DNA of 64,000 nucleotides from assembly GCA_037954665.1 (NCBI GenBank), contig JBBMOL010000243.1, forward strand, positions 708,535-772,534, read 5' to 3'. Made by a program: the position numbers and the translations under genes. Below, one piece after another: positions 44,334 to 54,735 of this stretch (the first letter of the stretch is position 1; every line of letters starts with the position of its first letter). The DNA comes from Laguncularia racemosa. Its lineage: Eukaryota > Streptophyta > Magnoliopsida > Myrtales > Combretaceae. The notes under the pieces were generated by a model. It saw only the letters and a program-made list of their open reading frames with translations. It searched no databases and was not told where the DNA came from.

Positions 44334-45904
44334 TGATAAGATCACATTATACTTATATTTTCTTTTGGACTTATATTAAATTTATTTCAATATTATAAGA
44401 AAATATAAAGAAATGATATTTAATGGTGTTTATTGTGAAAATTCAGGTTTTGAGGATCCAAAAGTAAATTACAAGTTAATTGGAGGAGTTTTTTACAAAA
44501 TTGAAGAAGTGAGTGGAGGATTGCACGGAAGGCCGCCGGCCTTAGGCCGGCCTAATCAAGCCGCCTATATTAAACCGGCCTCAAAAAGCATTAAAGCGGC
44601 GGCCTACATTCAAGGCCGCCGGCCTTAAGCCAGCCTTTATTACTCCCCGGATATCCATTGCGAAAATCTCTCCAAAATTGTATCTTAATTAATTTGCTGA
44701 CTCAACTCCTCATCAGATCAAGCTTATCCCCCTCCTCTTTAGATCTATAAATAGGCCACTTGTGTGAACCTTGGAAGCATCCCCTTTTGTTTTAGAATTC
44801 TTTTGTTTTGATTACTTTGTTTAGCATCATTTGTCTTTCTTTGAAATTATTAGAATTCCCTTAGAAACTTTAGGATTTTATATTTTCTTTAATTCCTTTA
44901 CATTTCATGTTATTCCAATTTTTGGTTTGAAGAAAGAAAGTTATTTTGCTGAAGTTTGCTTTCAATTGAAGAATTCGAGGAATCATTTTGGAAGATTGAA
45001 GTTCTTGAAGATTATAGCTATTGTTTCATTTACTTTATTTTCTTTTATGCCATTTATTAGTTTATTCTTGTTGTTGAATATGAATTCCATTACATCTATT
45101 TATTTCAGTTGTTTTTACATTCATACTATAATGTTCTAAATCATCCTTGTGGGAAACATGATGAAGCCATAATTCAAACTAAAATGATCATTGTATTCAT
45201 GTTATAGGAAATGTAGATATGCGGAATTTTCATATAAGAAGTCCTGCTATGAATTGTATTTTGTAATTGAAATCAATGCATAGAAATGTAAATGACTCGA
45301 AAGAGAAATTTAGGTTTTATCAGGAATTCCTAAGTAAGATTTAATAATTCATGTGGAAGCAGCGTTATTGAATTTTATTAGAAATTGACCTAAGTATTTC
45401 ATGCAATATTTTTATTAAATTTTTCACTAAGGGATTAGGAGATATTATTTTAAAGATATTAGGCAATCATATAATTGGGAAATTTATGATTGTGAATTAG
45501 AATCCTCATTTGATTTGAATTAGCGAGAGCTATTAAATTAAATTGAGGTAACATTACTTTAACACTTGATAAAGGATTATGGTTTTGTTATTTCTTGTGA
45601 AAATCCATATAGCTATGAGTTATTATAACATGAAGGCAATATGATTAGTAGAATTAGGGTGGATTCTATTTCCCACCATCAATTTATCATTTTTCAAACA
45701 TAATCCTCTTTTTGAGCATTTAGCATAATTCATTCAATTCTCATCAAACATCATTGCCTAAATAATAGTAGAAATTGATAAAGGTCTATTACTTAATCAA
45801 TCTTCGTGGTTTGACACTCTTCTCTCACTATATTACTTGATCCGATCCGGTACACTTGCCGGTATTTATTCACGCTCATTTTATATCTCTTTTTGCGTGG
45901 ATCA
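44334..45904 (+). repeat. Element H 3' LTR (complete)
   Basis: 1,571 bp, TGATAAGATC...GGATCA, followed by ATCCC. TATA box at 44,746-44,754. The GGCCGGCC-rich segment (about 44,525-44,640) is about 45 bp longer than in the 5' LTR. 45,661-45,904 is the LTR end missing from the 5' copy; it carries the GGTACACTTGCCGG stretch seen in related LTR ends. Confidence 0.95.
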
Positions 45905-45909
45905 ATCCC

Positions 45910-46077
45910 CATTGTTTTGGGACAATGTGGAGAAACTTGCTTTAAGGCTGGATATGACATAAGGGGGCATAGATAAAGTAGCTATCATTAAGAATAAAAT
46001 GAAAAAGGCCCAAAACTAATAAAAGAGTTGGGTGGATAAAAAATGACAAACCATGTAGTTTAAAGTCAAGGACCATG
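45910..46077 (+). pseudogene. Element E integrase C-terminal remnant
   Basis: Continuation of element E after H. The translation gives fragments such as WGQCGETC/FKAGYD and, near 46,005-46,077, AQN..KSWVDKK followed by FKVKDH, which parallels the conserved QSRQKSYAD/GDHVFL block of chromovirus integrases. Short and broken; interrupted by element C. Confidence 0.6.
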
Positions 46078-47122
46078 TGATAGGAATAAAAATCCGACAA
46101 GACCTATCATTAGGGCAAGAACCAAAAGAATTCAAATCTTGGTGTTGAGGGCCCATTTTGAGCAAATCGACCTCGGAATTATTTATATATTAACCTCTTT
46201 TCTATTATTCTTGTATTGTGTTTTCCAACAGGCACTCTTATCATATTCTATAGGGCAATGGACAAACTCCCTCTGACTCAGCTTGTGGGTTATCCATGGA
46301 CCGACTTGAACCGGTGATGAGCTGAGCCGATGGATCCTATAGAAGACCGGCATCATGAAGACCATTTATTTTATATATTTCTTCTTTTATTGAACTATTT
46401 TGGTTGTATTTTGGCTTTGGGACACTTTTATTTCTTTGTAACTTTCATTTAGGGTTAGCCACCTTAAAAGTGGCAAACTTGTAATTTTGAGCACTTTTTA
46501 ACCCTAGGAGTAGCAAGTATAAATACTTGCTTAAGAGAGGGTTTAAGGAGGTTTATTTTGTAGAACAAAAACTTCACATTTCGTGAGAGGGCTTAGGGTT
46601 TTCCTAATTCTAAATTCTCTTATCAATTTCAATCCCAATAAGTTGAAATTGTGGCGAGTGCAACATCTTGAAATTGTCAGTTATATCAATTTCATTTTGT
46701 TGTGATTTCTTTTCTTCTCTGTGTGTCATATCTAGGGTTGAATTGAGATATTTCTTGGTCAGATATCCTTGTTTTTATTCACGAATGCTTGTGATTATTT
46801 GAAGGAATTATCATATTGATCCAATTCATCTTTAAGGATTTCCTTGATAACGTGTTCTTCAATATTGGAAAAAGGGATTGTTTTGTTACAGTTTTTCTTT
46901 GTCAAATTGAGGCTTCATTTGCGTGGATTACATGAAATTATAGTGTTGTTAGAAGGCATTTTCATTGAATTATTCTGATTATATCATTGGTTGTTTGAAT
47001 TTCATCCTTTCATCATTAGGGTTCATTTGAAAAGTGCCATTTTTGGATCCGATTTTTCCTTGACTTGAGATAGTTTTTCTTAAGTCCTTTGGATGTGCTT
47101 TTAAGTGTGTTTAGGCACATCA
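46078..47122 (+). repeat. Element C 5' LTR
   Basis: 1,045 bp. 32-bp terminal inverted repeat (TGATAGG...CCTATCA) at 46,078-46,109, TATA dyad at 46,513-46,530, followed by the 'gtggcgagtgcaacatc' block shared with B, D, G and L. Confidence 0.94.
46513..46530 (+). promoter_or_regulatory. TATA dyad of the element C 5' LTR
   Basis: GCAAGTAT-AA-ATACTTGC with TATAAATA inside. Identical in the 3' LTR at 51,434-51,451. Confidence 0.8.
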
Positions 47123-47128
47123 TTATTT

Positions 47129-47140
47129 TGGTATCAGAGC
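47129..47140 (+). other. Element C primer-binding site (initiator tRNA-Met type)
   Basis: TGGTATCAGAGC, six bases after the 5' LTR. Confidence 0.9.
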
Positions 47141-47886
47141 TCTTGTTGAGAGAAGGGATTAAGTGTTGGTTAATTTCGTGATTAGGGTTCTTCATATTTG
47201 AACCGAAATTGTGTGTTGTGGATTTGAGTTGCAAAATTGTCTTGATTGAGAATCTAATTTGTTGCTTGTTGAAGTTGGATTGGAGGGATTGTTGTAGCTT
47301 CTTGAGAATAATTATTTTCGTGTAAAGGAAGAAGAATAGAAGTGTTGTTAATTCAACATTTTGTGAAATTTAAAAAAAAAAAAATTTGCCTTTTCTTGTC
47401 GTGACTAGCTTGTTGCGTAGAGGAGGTTGTGAAGCTTGTTGTTGTGTGAATCTTTGTGCAATTCGGAGTTAGAGCATTTGTAATTTCCAGATTTGAAGTG
47501 TGTGAGAGGATAAGCATTCATTTGAAATTCAAATACCTTCTTTAAGTTTGAAAGCAATTCATTGAGTAGCATTGAATAAGTGTTATTTGAATTTGAATTG
47601 TTTTTTACCATTTGTGGAGAAGGTTACATTTAGTGGAGTGATTTCAAATTTGAATTTTGTTGCTGCCATTGCTTTGGTTTATGGTGGGAATTTATGGAAG
47701 TTGTGTGGCGTAAGGTGCTGCACATTGAGGCTAAAGTGTGAGAGTGTATTACAAGGTTAACAAACCGTGAAGGGGAAGAGTGGTGTTTCAATTGTGAAGA
47801 AAAATTGTGTAGTGTGTGCATTTTTGGACATTGGAGGAATCATAATTATTATTTTCATATTTGAAATTAGAATTGAAAGTGTACAT
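47141..47886 (+). other. Element C internal region before solo LTR M
   Basis: G/T-rich, non-coding. Small frames (for example 47,572-47,760) match no family. Gag would be expected here in a complete element but is absent. Confidence 0.55.
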
Positions 47887-49432
47887 TGATAAATCTATTT
47901 TAATTCTTATAATTGGAGATGATTAAGTCAATTTTTGAGATAATTGGGAGTGAAAATATAAGATTATGATGCTTAATTGATTTATATTTCATGTTCAGGT
48001 GTGGAAAAGGAGGATTTGATGAAAAGTATTTAAATTCAAGACGAATTGGAGATAAAAGCAAGTAAAAAGGGAATGCTTTGAAGTTAAAGGAAGTCACAAG
48101 GTTTTACAAACGGCCGTGTGAAGGAATCAGGAGATTACACGGTTCGGATACACGCCCGTGTATCCGACCGTATATCAGCGTGGAAGAAGAGTTTTCAGGA
48201 TAGACCAGTACACGGTTGGAATACACACCCGTGTATGAAGAACAAAGAAGACAGAGGAATACACGGCTATTACAAACGGTCGTGTGGGATATACACGCCC
48301 AGAGTTCACTGATTTAGAGAGATACACGGTTTATCTACACGCCCGTGTAGTATGACCGTGTGTCTATCGAAGGAAAGATATCTTCAAATCGATTTTAAAT
48401 CTTTCGTCCAATTTTAAAGGATATCTCCTACACGCCAGAGAGGAAGCTACCCTAGGTATAAATAGTCGTCTTTGAAAAAAGAGGGAGGAGAGTTTCAAAA
48501 GAGGAGGCTAAGAGGCCGAGGAGGTCGAGGAGGCTAAAGGGACAGAAAAGAAAAGATGAAAGGATGAGAAAGGAAGAAGACGACACTGAAGGAATCATGC
48601 ACAGGGGTTTTCTCTTTCTTTTTTCATTCTATTTCATTGAGTTATATCTTGAAAATCCTTAGTGGCTAGTTGTTTCATTCCCGAACCTTATGAATTCTAA
48701 TTGTCATGTAATATGGGATTGATTGCATAGTTAATGAATATTGGAATTCTCTGAATTTATTCATGTTGTTCGTGTAGTGTTGCTAATTTGATGTATGGCC
48801 AACATTGACTTTGCATTGATTTCTTAGAAGATGATTGGGAAATCTCTTGTTTGAATAGATCTTACATGAATAAAGGAATTCGTATGTAATATAGGGATAG
48901 AGAACGTGAATTTTCCGTATTAGGTTAAATTAGATAATTTGATCTAATTGAGGGTTCAAGAGTGTTAATGCAATTCTAATTGATTTTGATAAAAGAGGGA
49001 TCTTTATCAAAGCGATTAGGGTTAGGAGCTAATGATTCTAGGAAGAACATTAGCTTAGTGTTAGATACTCCGCGGTTTAGAGATAACCATTGCTTGTTAA
49101 CTAGTTTATTGAAAGGGCAAAGTTACATGACAATTAGAGGAGTAGTAAGGGTAGGGTATATTCTTAGTTATCAAATTAATAATCAAGTTATAGTATTATT
49201 TTTAATTGCTAAAGGTTTTGTTAAGTATTCTTAATTTAATCTGAAACCTCTCGAATTTGTGCGGTTAGATAGTTGGTTTAGAGTTAGTATTAGTACTTGC
49301 TGATCCTTGAGGAGACGATACCCGAACTCAACTCTATACTATTATAATCGATAGGTGCACTTGCCTACTTGATCGTAACAGAGAGTCATAGAAAGGGATT
49401 TTTAATTTGAGTGATTACGATCATAATCAACA
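47887..49432 (+). mobile_element. Solo LTR M (Athila-like)
   Basis: 1,546 bp from TGATAAATC to ATCAACA, flanked by perfect TACAT duplications (47,882-47,886 and 49,433-49,437). The end segment 'cgataggtgcacttgcctac' resembles the ends of A- and H-type LTRs. TATAAATAG at 48,457-48,465 is preceded by a dyad cluster (48,105-48,365) that includes the perfect pair GGATACACG-CC-CGTGTATCC at 48,146-48,165. Confidence 0.88.
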
Positions 49433-50034
49433 TACATTAAGAGGTCAATTTGAAATCTTAAATACACATTAAGTCATAATTAATTGTGTATCATTTGAAT
49501 TTGAAAAGCCTCTTACCATTTGTGGAGTTGTGCACTTATTGAACAAGCTACCTTATCTTGTGTTGAAGTTGCGGTTTTGGTTGTATTTTGTGGAAGTGAA
49601 TTATGCCATGGCTAGAGGAGTGTAGTTGGAGTGAAATTCTTGTTAATTTAGTAGAGGTTGTGTACATTTGACATTGGTTATTGTATGTGTTGTCAAGGAC
49701 TTTGTTAGTAGTGGCATAAAGCATCTTGAACCGTGAGCATAAGGGGACTTTGTGGCGGTGGATGGTGTGTTGTGTGAGTATTTTCCTTGCTGCCCATTGT
49801 GTATTTAAGTGGTGAGAAATCAAGGCAAGAATAAGGAAAGTGAGTAGTAGAATTTAAAATTCAAACAAGTCATTAAAGTGTGAAAGTAATTAAACTAGTT
49901 ACTTAAACACTTGTAGTTGAATTTAATTCTATTTACTTGAAAGTAGTTGAGTGTACTTCACTTGTAGCTTGGTTGTGTGCTTGAACCGTGGAAGTGTGAA
50001 GATAATTATTGTGTTGTTGGGTTTGAAAAAAATC
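49433..50034 (+). other. Element C internal region before the protease ORF
   Basis: Non-coding G/T-rich stretch with no gag motif. The protease frame is open for 84 bases upstream of the chosen ATG but shows no conserved residues there. Confidence 0.5.
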
Positions 50035-50841
50035 ATGTCTAGTGAAATGTTTCATTATGCCAATGTATTGTGCCGGACATTGACTACATTTACTACTAAG
50101 GATGACGAACAAAGGGAAAACTTGTTCCATACTTCTTTTAGGGTACAAGGAAATTTATGTATCCTTATAGTTGATGGTGGTAGTTGTACCAATGTGGTAG
50201 CAGCATCGATGGTATCGAAACTAAAACTTGCTATTACTCCACATCCTGAACCGTATACATTGCATTGGCTTAATGATCAAGGGCGTTTGCATGTAACCCA
50301 AAGAGCTAGTGTACCATTCAGTGTAGGGGATAAATACTTTGATGAGATTGAGTGTGATATTGTGCCTATGTGTACATCCTATATATTGCTTGGCAATCCT
50401 TGGTTATATGACAGGAGGGTTTTACATGATGGCTTCAGGAATACTTATGTATTCCAGAAGGAGGGAAAACGAATTATTCTGAATCCGATGTCGCCTTCAG
50501 AGGTTCAAAGGGTTCAACAACAAATCAGTAGACCATCAGTAGGCCATAAGCAGTCGAACAAACCTTTAGAGCACAAAATTTGTCAGACACAGATGTGCCA
50601 ACCTTCAGAGGATCCTCATGATCATAGTCAGATGAGCAGACCAACAGAGAGCCAGACTGTTCAGAGACAGTTATGTTCACCTTCAGAGGTTTTAGAGGGT
50701 AATGAGCAGTTGGGCCAACCATTAGAAGACCATGAGGATCAGCAACATACATATGAGTTAGAAAAAGAGGAAACAGTTTCAGTGGAACAGGTTGATACAG
50801 GGGTAACTTTAGTGGATAATGGGTCATTATTTGTGTTATAG
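50035..50841 (+). CDS. Retropepsin-like aspartic protease, element C
   Basis: Intact 268-codon frame starting MSSEMFHYANVLC. Residues 26-150 are a chromovirus-type retropepsin: QRENLFHTSFRVQG, then VDGGSCTNV with the catalytic Asp at residue 47 (Asp-Gly-Gly, a form I recall as common in this family), HWLNDQGRLHVTQRASVPF, and the ILLGNPWLYDRR block. In retroelements this enzyme cleaves the gag-pol polyprotein, but no gag or pol adjoins here. The last third is a degenerate repeat of Q-[IML]-[SC]-x-P-[ST]-E words (residues about 155-235), then a Glu-rich end. The start was chosen because the open frame upstream carries no conserved residues. Element B has the same protease with DSG. Confidence 0.8.
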   Translation: MSSEMFHYANVLCRTLTTFTTKDDEQRENLFHTSFRVQGNLCILIVDGGSCTNVVAASMVSKLKLAITPHPEPYTLHWLNDQGRLHVTQRASVPFSVGDKYFDEIECDIVPMCTSYILLGNPWLYDRRVLHDGFRNTYVFQKEGKRIILNPMSPSEVQRVQQQISRPSVGHKQSNKPLEHKICQTQMCQPSEDPHDHSQMSRPTESQTVQRQLCSPSEVLEGNEQLGQPLEDHEDQQHTYELEKEETVSVEQVDTGVTLVDNGSLFVL

Positions 50842-50999
50842 AAGAGATACATCCTGGAAATGGAGGAGAGAAGACAATCACCACCTGTAGTATTTCAGAT
50901 ATTGGGATTCTGCAAAGATATTTTTTCAGGTGACTTGCTAGGAGGAAACAAAGTCTCTACTGCATTTGATCTACTAGATTTGAGGACAAATCTTTTTAG
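50842..50999 (+). pseudogene. Pol-end tail of element C
   Basis: Between the protease stop and the polypurine tract one frame reads FDLLDLRTNLFRPEE, parallel to DLLDLRANLSE in element B. I read this as the last codons of a former pol; everything between protease and here is missing. Confidence 0.55.
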
Positions 51000-51010
51000 G
51001 CCCGAGGAGA
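51000..51010 (+). other. Element C polypurine tract
   Basis: GCCCGAGGAGA, identical to that of element B. Confidence 0.88.
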
Positions 51011-52044
51011 TGATAGGAATAAAAATCCGACAAGACCTATCATTAGGGCAAGAACCAAAGGAATTCAAATCTTGGTTTGAGGGCCCATTTTGAGCAGATC
51101 GACCCCGGAATTATTTATATATTAACCTCTTTTCTATTATTCTTGTATTGTGTTTTCCAACAGGCACACTTATCATATTCTATAGGGCAATGGACAAAAC
51201 TCCCTCAGACTCAGCTTGTGGGTTATCTATGGACCGACCTGAACCGGTGATGAGCTGAGTCGATGGATCCTATAGAAGACCGGCATCATGAAGACCATTT
51301 ATTTTATATATTTCTTCTTTTATTGAACTATTTTGGTTTTGGGACACTTTATTTCTTTGTAACTTTCATTTCGGGTTAGCCACCTTAAAAGTGGCAAACT
51401 TGTAATTTTGAGCACTTTTTAACCCTAGGAGTAGCAAGTATAAATACTTGCTTAAGAGAGGTTTTGAGGTGGTTTATTTTGCAGAACAAACACTTCACAT
51501 TTCGTGAGAGGGCTTAGGGTTTTCCTAATTCCAAATTCTCTTATCAATTTCAATCCCAAGAAGTTGAAATTGTGGCGAGTGCAACATCTTGAAATTGTGA
51601 GTTATATCAATTTCATTTTGTTGTGATTTCTTTTCTTCTCTAGTGTGTCATATCTAGGGTTGAATTGAGATATTTCTTGGTCAGATATCCTTGTTGTTAT
51701 TCATGAATTCTTGTGATTATTTGAAGGAATTATCATATTGATCCAATTCATCTTTAAGGATTTCCTTGATAACGTGTTCTTTAATATTGGAAAAAGGGAT
51801 TGTTTTGTTACGGTTTTTCTTTGTCAAATTGAGGCTTCATTTGCATGGATTACATGAAATTATAGTGTTGTTAGAAGGCATTTTCATTGAATTATTCTGA
51901 TTATATCATTGGTTGTTTGAATTTCATCCTTTCATCATTAGGGTTCATTTGAAAAGTGCCATTTTTTGATCCGATTCTGCCTTGACTTGAGATAGTTTTT
52001 CTTAAGTCCTTTGGATGTGCTTTTAAGTGTATTTAGGCACATCA
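51011..52044 (+). repeat. Element C 3' LTR
   Basis: 1,034 bp, same termini as the 5' LTR; roughly a dozen differences in the first 250 bp on inspection. Terminal inverted repeat at 51,011-51,042. Confidence 0.94.
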
Positions 52045-52353
52045 CCATGTACACTTAAAGGTAAGCCCAATCAAAAGTATACACAAGGCCAGGACCCAAG
52101 AAAAGTTAGGCCCTCACTATATTGGACCATTCAAGATAGTAGAGAGGATTAGAAATTTGGCCCATCACTTGGCATTACCTCCAAGTCTTTTATAAAAGGA
52201 CACCTAGTTTAAATCTTGGACCAAAAGACCTAAAAGTTGAGGAGTAAGAAGATCAAATACATTAAGGTCTTACAGCAAAATCACAAAAAGGAGGAGGCCA
52301 CTTATTCATGAATCTAGGTATGCTTTCAAGTTTTGAGGACAAAACTTTTTTTC
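52045..52353 (+). pseudogene. Element E integrase end and chromodomain remnant
   Basis: RPSLYWTIQDSRED resembles the conserved RFIGPFEILERIG block at the integrase C-terminus. LRSKKIKYIKVLQQNHKKEE (about 52,230-52,300) resembles the chromodomain core of Del/Tekay chromoviruses (LRNK..PLVKVLW.NH..EEATWE). A stop precedes it and others follow. In intact elements the chromodomain binds modified histones and directs integration. Confidence 0.75.
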
Positions 52354-52354
52354 G

Positions 52355-52369
52355 CGAGGGGGGGGGGGG
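52355..52369 (+). other. Element E polypurine tract
   Basis: A GAGGG stretch extending into a run of twelve G residues, preceded by 'ttttgaggacaaaactttttt'-like sequence. This arrangement just before the LTR is typical of Del/Tekay elements (established family pattern). Confidence 0.75.
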
Positions 52370-52384
52370 TGATGTGGTTGACAA

Positions 52385-54250
52385 TGTAAACCTCGAGAAA
52401 TTTTAAATTCAAAAGATAGGCCATATGGAAGTATTGGGAAATGTTTCCAAGAGTTAACAAAATACTTGACTTTAAACTTAAGGTTGCTTTAGTTTAGCTA
52501 ATATGACTAATGTAACCATAACCTAATGAATCAAGACCCTAGATAAATCCCAATTTTAGACAATTGCATTATGAATCCTAAACCCTAAAAAAGGCTAATC
52601 CAAAACCTTAATTTGAATTCCTAAACCTTAAACGAAGTAACAAATTCTAAAACCACAATTAAAAATGTCAAAACTAATTGTAATAATCAAAATAAACTAA
52701 AATAAAATATCCAGTAAATAATAGGCTTTAAGTTAGAGAAAAATAAAATCAAAATATGAAAATAATAAAAGTCAAGGAAAATAGAAATAAAAAGGACTTA
52801 ATGATGGGAGTGATATGGTCATTTAACGAAGAAGGTATATATAGAACCACATGTGACCTTTTGACCCTTTTCCCCGTATTGTGCACTATAGAACCCTGGA
52901 GTAGAAGACAACTTCAATCTAGTGAATTTTTACATGAAAGACTAGCATGAGAAAACCTCAATCGCTAGAATGATTCAAATAGTGACAAAACAATCCAACA
53001 TCCATAATAACAGGATTTAGAGTGAAATTTAAAGTAATTTTGTTGTATATTAAGTGTGGGAGTACAATAATTTCAAATGTAGAAGGGATATAAGGGTAAT
53101 CATGGTTAAGAGATGTAAGGGTTTTAGAAAGATTTTCATTTTCACAAAGATTGAGATTTTTAGAAGTACATGGTCCACAACACAGCCATGCTACACCTAC
53201 ATACTTTCAATACATGGCTACTTAGGAGAATTACATGACTTTGTGCTAAAATCAGAAAATGAACAATAGGGTACATAAGTGAGAGACATGCCCGTGCCAA
53301 AAATAAAAAAGTGAATAGAAAGATATACTAGCAATAGACACAACCCTGTGCTAAAATCACAAAGTGTACAGTAAGATACATGAACAAGAGACACGACCAT
53401 GCCCCACTACTATGATAACATACCCAATACAAGGATGAGAACATGCTCATGTACTTAGACATATTGGACCCATGTTTTTTAAAGTTGAGTTTTTCCTCGT
53501 AATTTCAATTCCTTACTTCTCCTAACTTAACTAAATACCTAAAACTAGATTAAGATAGTTGTTATAGGTTCTCTAAGCATATAGGTTTGTTGATTTGAAT
53601 AGGTTTAAGGATTTAAGGAGTGCAAAGTTATGAAGAGATCGCTCATTACTTATCAAGTATGTGTATACTATGCTTATTGATTATGCGTGTTAGGTTAGAA
53701 ATCCGAAGTAACTTAATCTGTTATTGGAACCAAGTAACTGTATGATAGTGTTTAGCTAAGCCTAAGGAACCGATGATGTCAATGATTGCAAGTGGCACCT
53801 CGATGATCAATATGTGACATTATCCCTAATGGAGTCGTGTAACAAGATGATTCGGGGTAGATTTAAGATATTTGAACTCATAAACTTATGGACTCATAGA
53901 CAATATGGAGCACCTATCGTCATATATGCATATATGTATAATATGAACTCATGGAATGTTGGACTCATAGACAATGGGGAGAACCCATTGTCATATATAT
54001 ATATTGTGTGTATATGGAATTTGTGTTATTGAGAGCTATGTATTGGAATAACTAATATGAAATATAATAATTTCTTGCTTGAATATCCTACTTGCATCAT
54101 GTTTATGTTTGTATTTTAGCATGGCATGCATGTGTGCTTGTTAGTATATATTGTACTAGGCTTTAGCTTACCCCTCGTGTGACCTTTTTTCAACTACATG
54201 TAATTTTGGTGAGATTGTGAGGTATGATGAGACATTAGTGAATACAAGCC
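52385..54250 (+). repeat. Element E 3' LTR (decayed, truncated)
   Basis: Probable start TGTAAACCTCGAGAAATTTT at 52,385, close to the TGTAACACCCCGAGAAATT-type start of Del/Tekay LTRs. TATA-like TATATATAG at about 52,837. It contains three imperfect 51-54-bp tandem units (from 53,243, 53,294 and 53,348) with decayed acatg/catgt pairs, and a roughly 70-bp duplication around 53,873-54,003. The 'ttagcttacccctcg' block is near 54,160. The true end was not found. Confidence 0.55.
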
Positions 54251-54259
54251 AAGAGGTAT

Positions 54260-54735
54260 TGGTCTATCCTATTACTTTAGACCTGTAGATAAGTGTACTT
54301 ATCGATTTTATAGTATTTTGGATATTGGTATCAAGTGTCGATTTCATAAGGATTATGATTACTAGTAATTACCCTTTTCTTATTATCTATATGAGAAATC
54401 AAATTCCAAATTAATATGTCGGCAATATTAAATTGAAACTATGAAGAACACATAATTAGATTGCAAGAATAACAAATAATTTATTGAATAATAAATAAAA
54501 AAAAATTACATAGTCATTCTAGGGTTCATCATACCCAAGTACAAAAGAAAGTTTAAGCTAGCAACATATTGAATCTAAAAGCGATAATATAAAAAGAGTG
54601 CATAAAGAAAAGCATCAAAACAATCATACTAAAAATCTATCACTATACTACTATTGTGAAACCTTAGAAAAGTAGGTCATTTCTAATGATAAATCAATTA
54701 CAATAGTTGTTTAAGATGTCAATAAAGTAAAATAT
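54260..54735 (-). repeat. Probable fragment of an Athila-like LTR
   Basis: The minus-strand pattern around 54,285-54,345 (cgataagtacacttatc, with a nearby 'gatac' and 'atactat') parallels the LTR-end pattern of M (49,300-49,370). Neither edge is certain. Confidence 0.4.

Larger units (their letters stand above)
36933..45904 (+). mobile_element. Element H: Athila-type LTR retrotransposon, defective
   Basis: An 8,972-bp element with TGATAAGATC...GGATCA termini and perfect ATCCC duplications, inserted in the integrase gene of element E. It has a nearly complete gag-protease-RT-RNase H-integrase series, then a 1.3-kb structured region and polypurine tract. A deletion removed the last about 245 bp of the 5' LTR, the primer site and the start of gag. 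Multiple stops and frameshifts add to the damage. No env-like ORF. Confidence 0.95.
46078..52044 (+). mobile_element. Element C: protease-only LTR element
   Basis: 5,967 bp including nested solo LTR M; about 4.4 kb on its own. TGATAGGAAT...GGCACATCA termini, perfect CCATG duplications (46,073-46,077 and 52,045-52,049), tRNA-Met-type primer site and a polypurine tract identical to element B's. The internal region has a single recognisable gene, a retropepsin-like ORF, and then a pol-end tail. No gag, RT, RNase H or integrase was found. Confidence 0.93.

Noticed and set aside
37384..45139. A 102-codon frame conserved at 37,384-37,692 and 44,831-45,139
   Set aside because: It is shared because both positions lie in the LTRs of element H, which are copies. 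It has no ATG start and no protein family, so conservation is not evidence of coding.
49951..50034. Upstream start for the element C protease ORF
   Set aside because: The extra residues match nothing, while conserved residues begin shortly after the ATG at 50,035.
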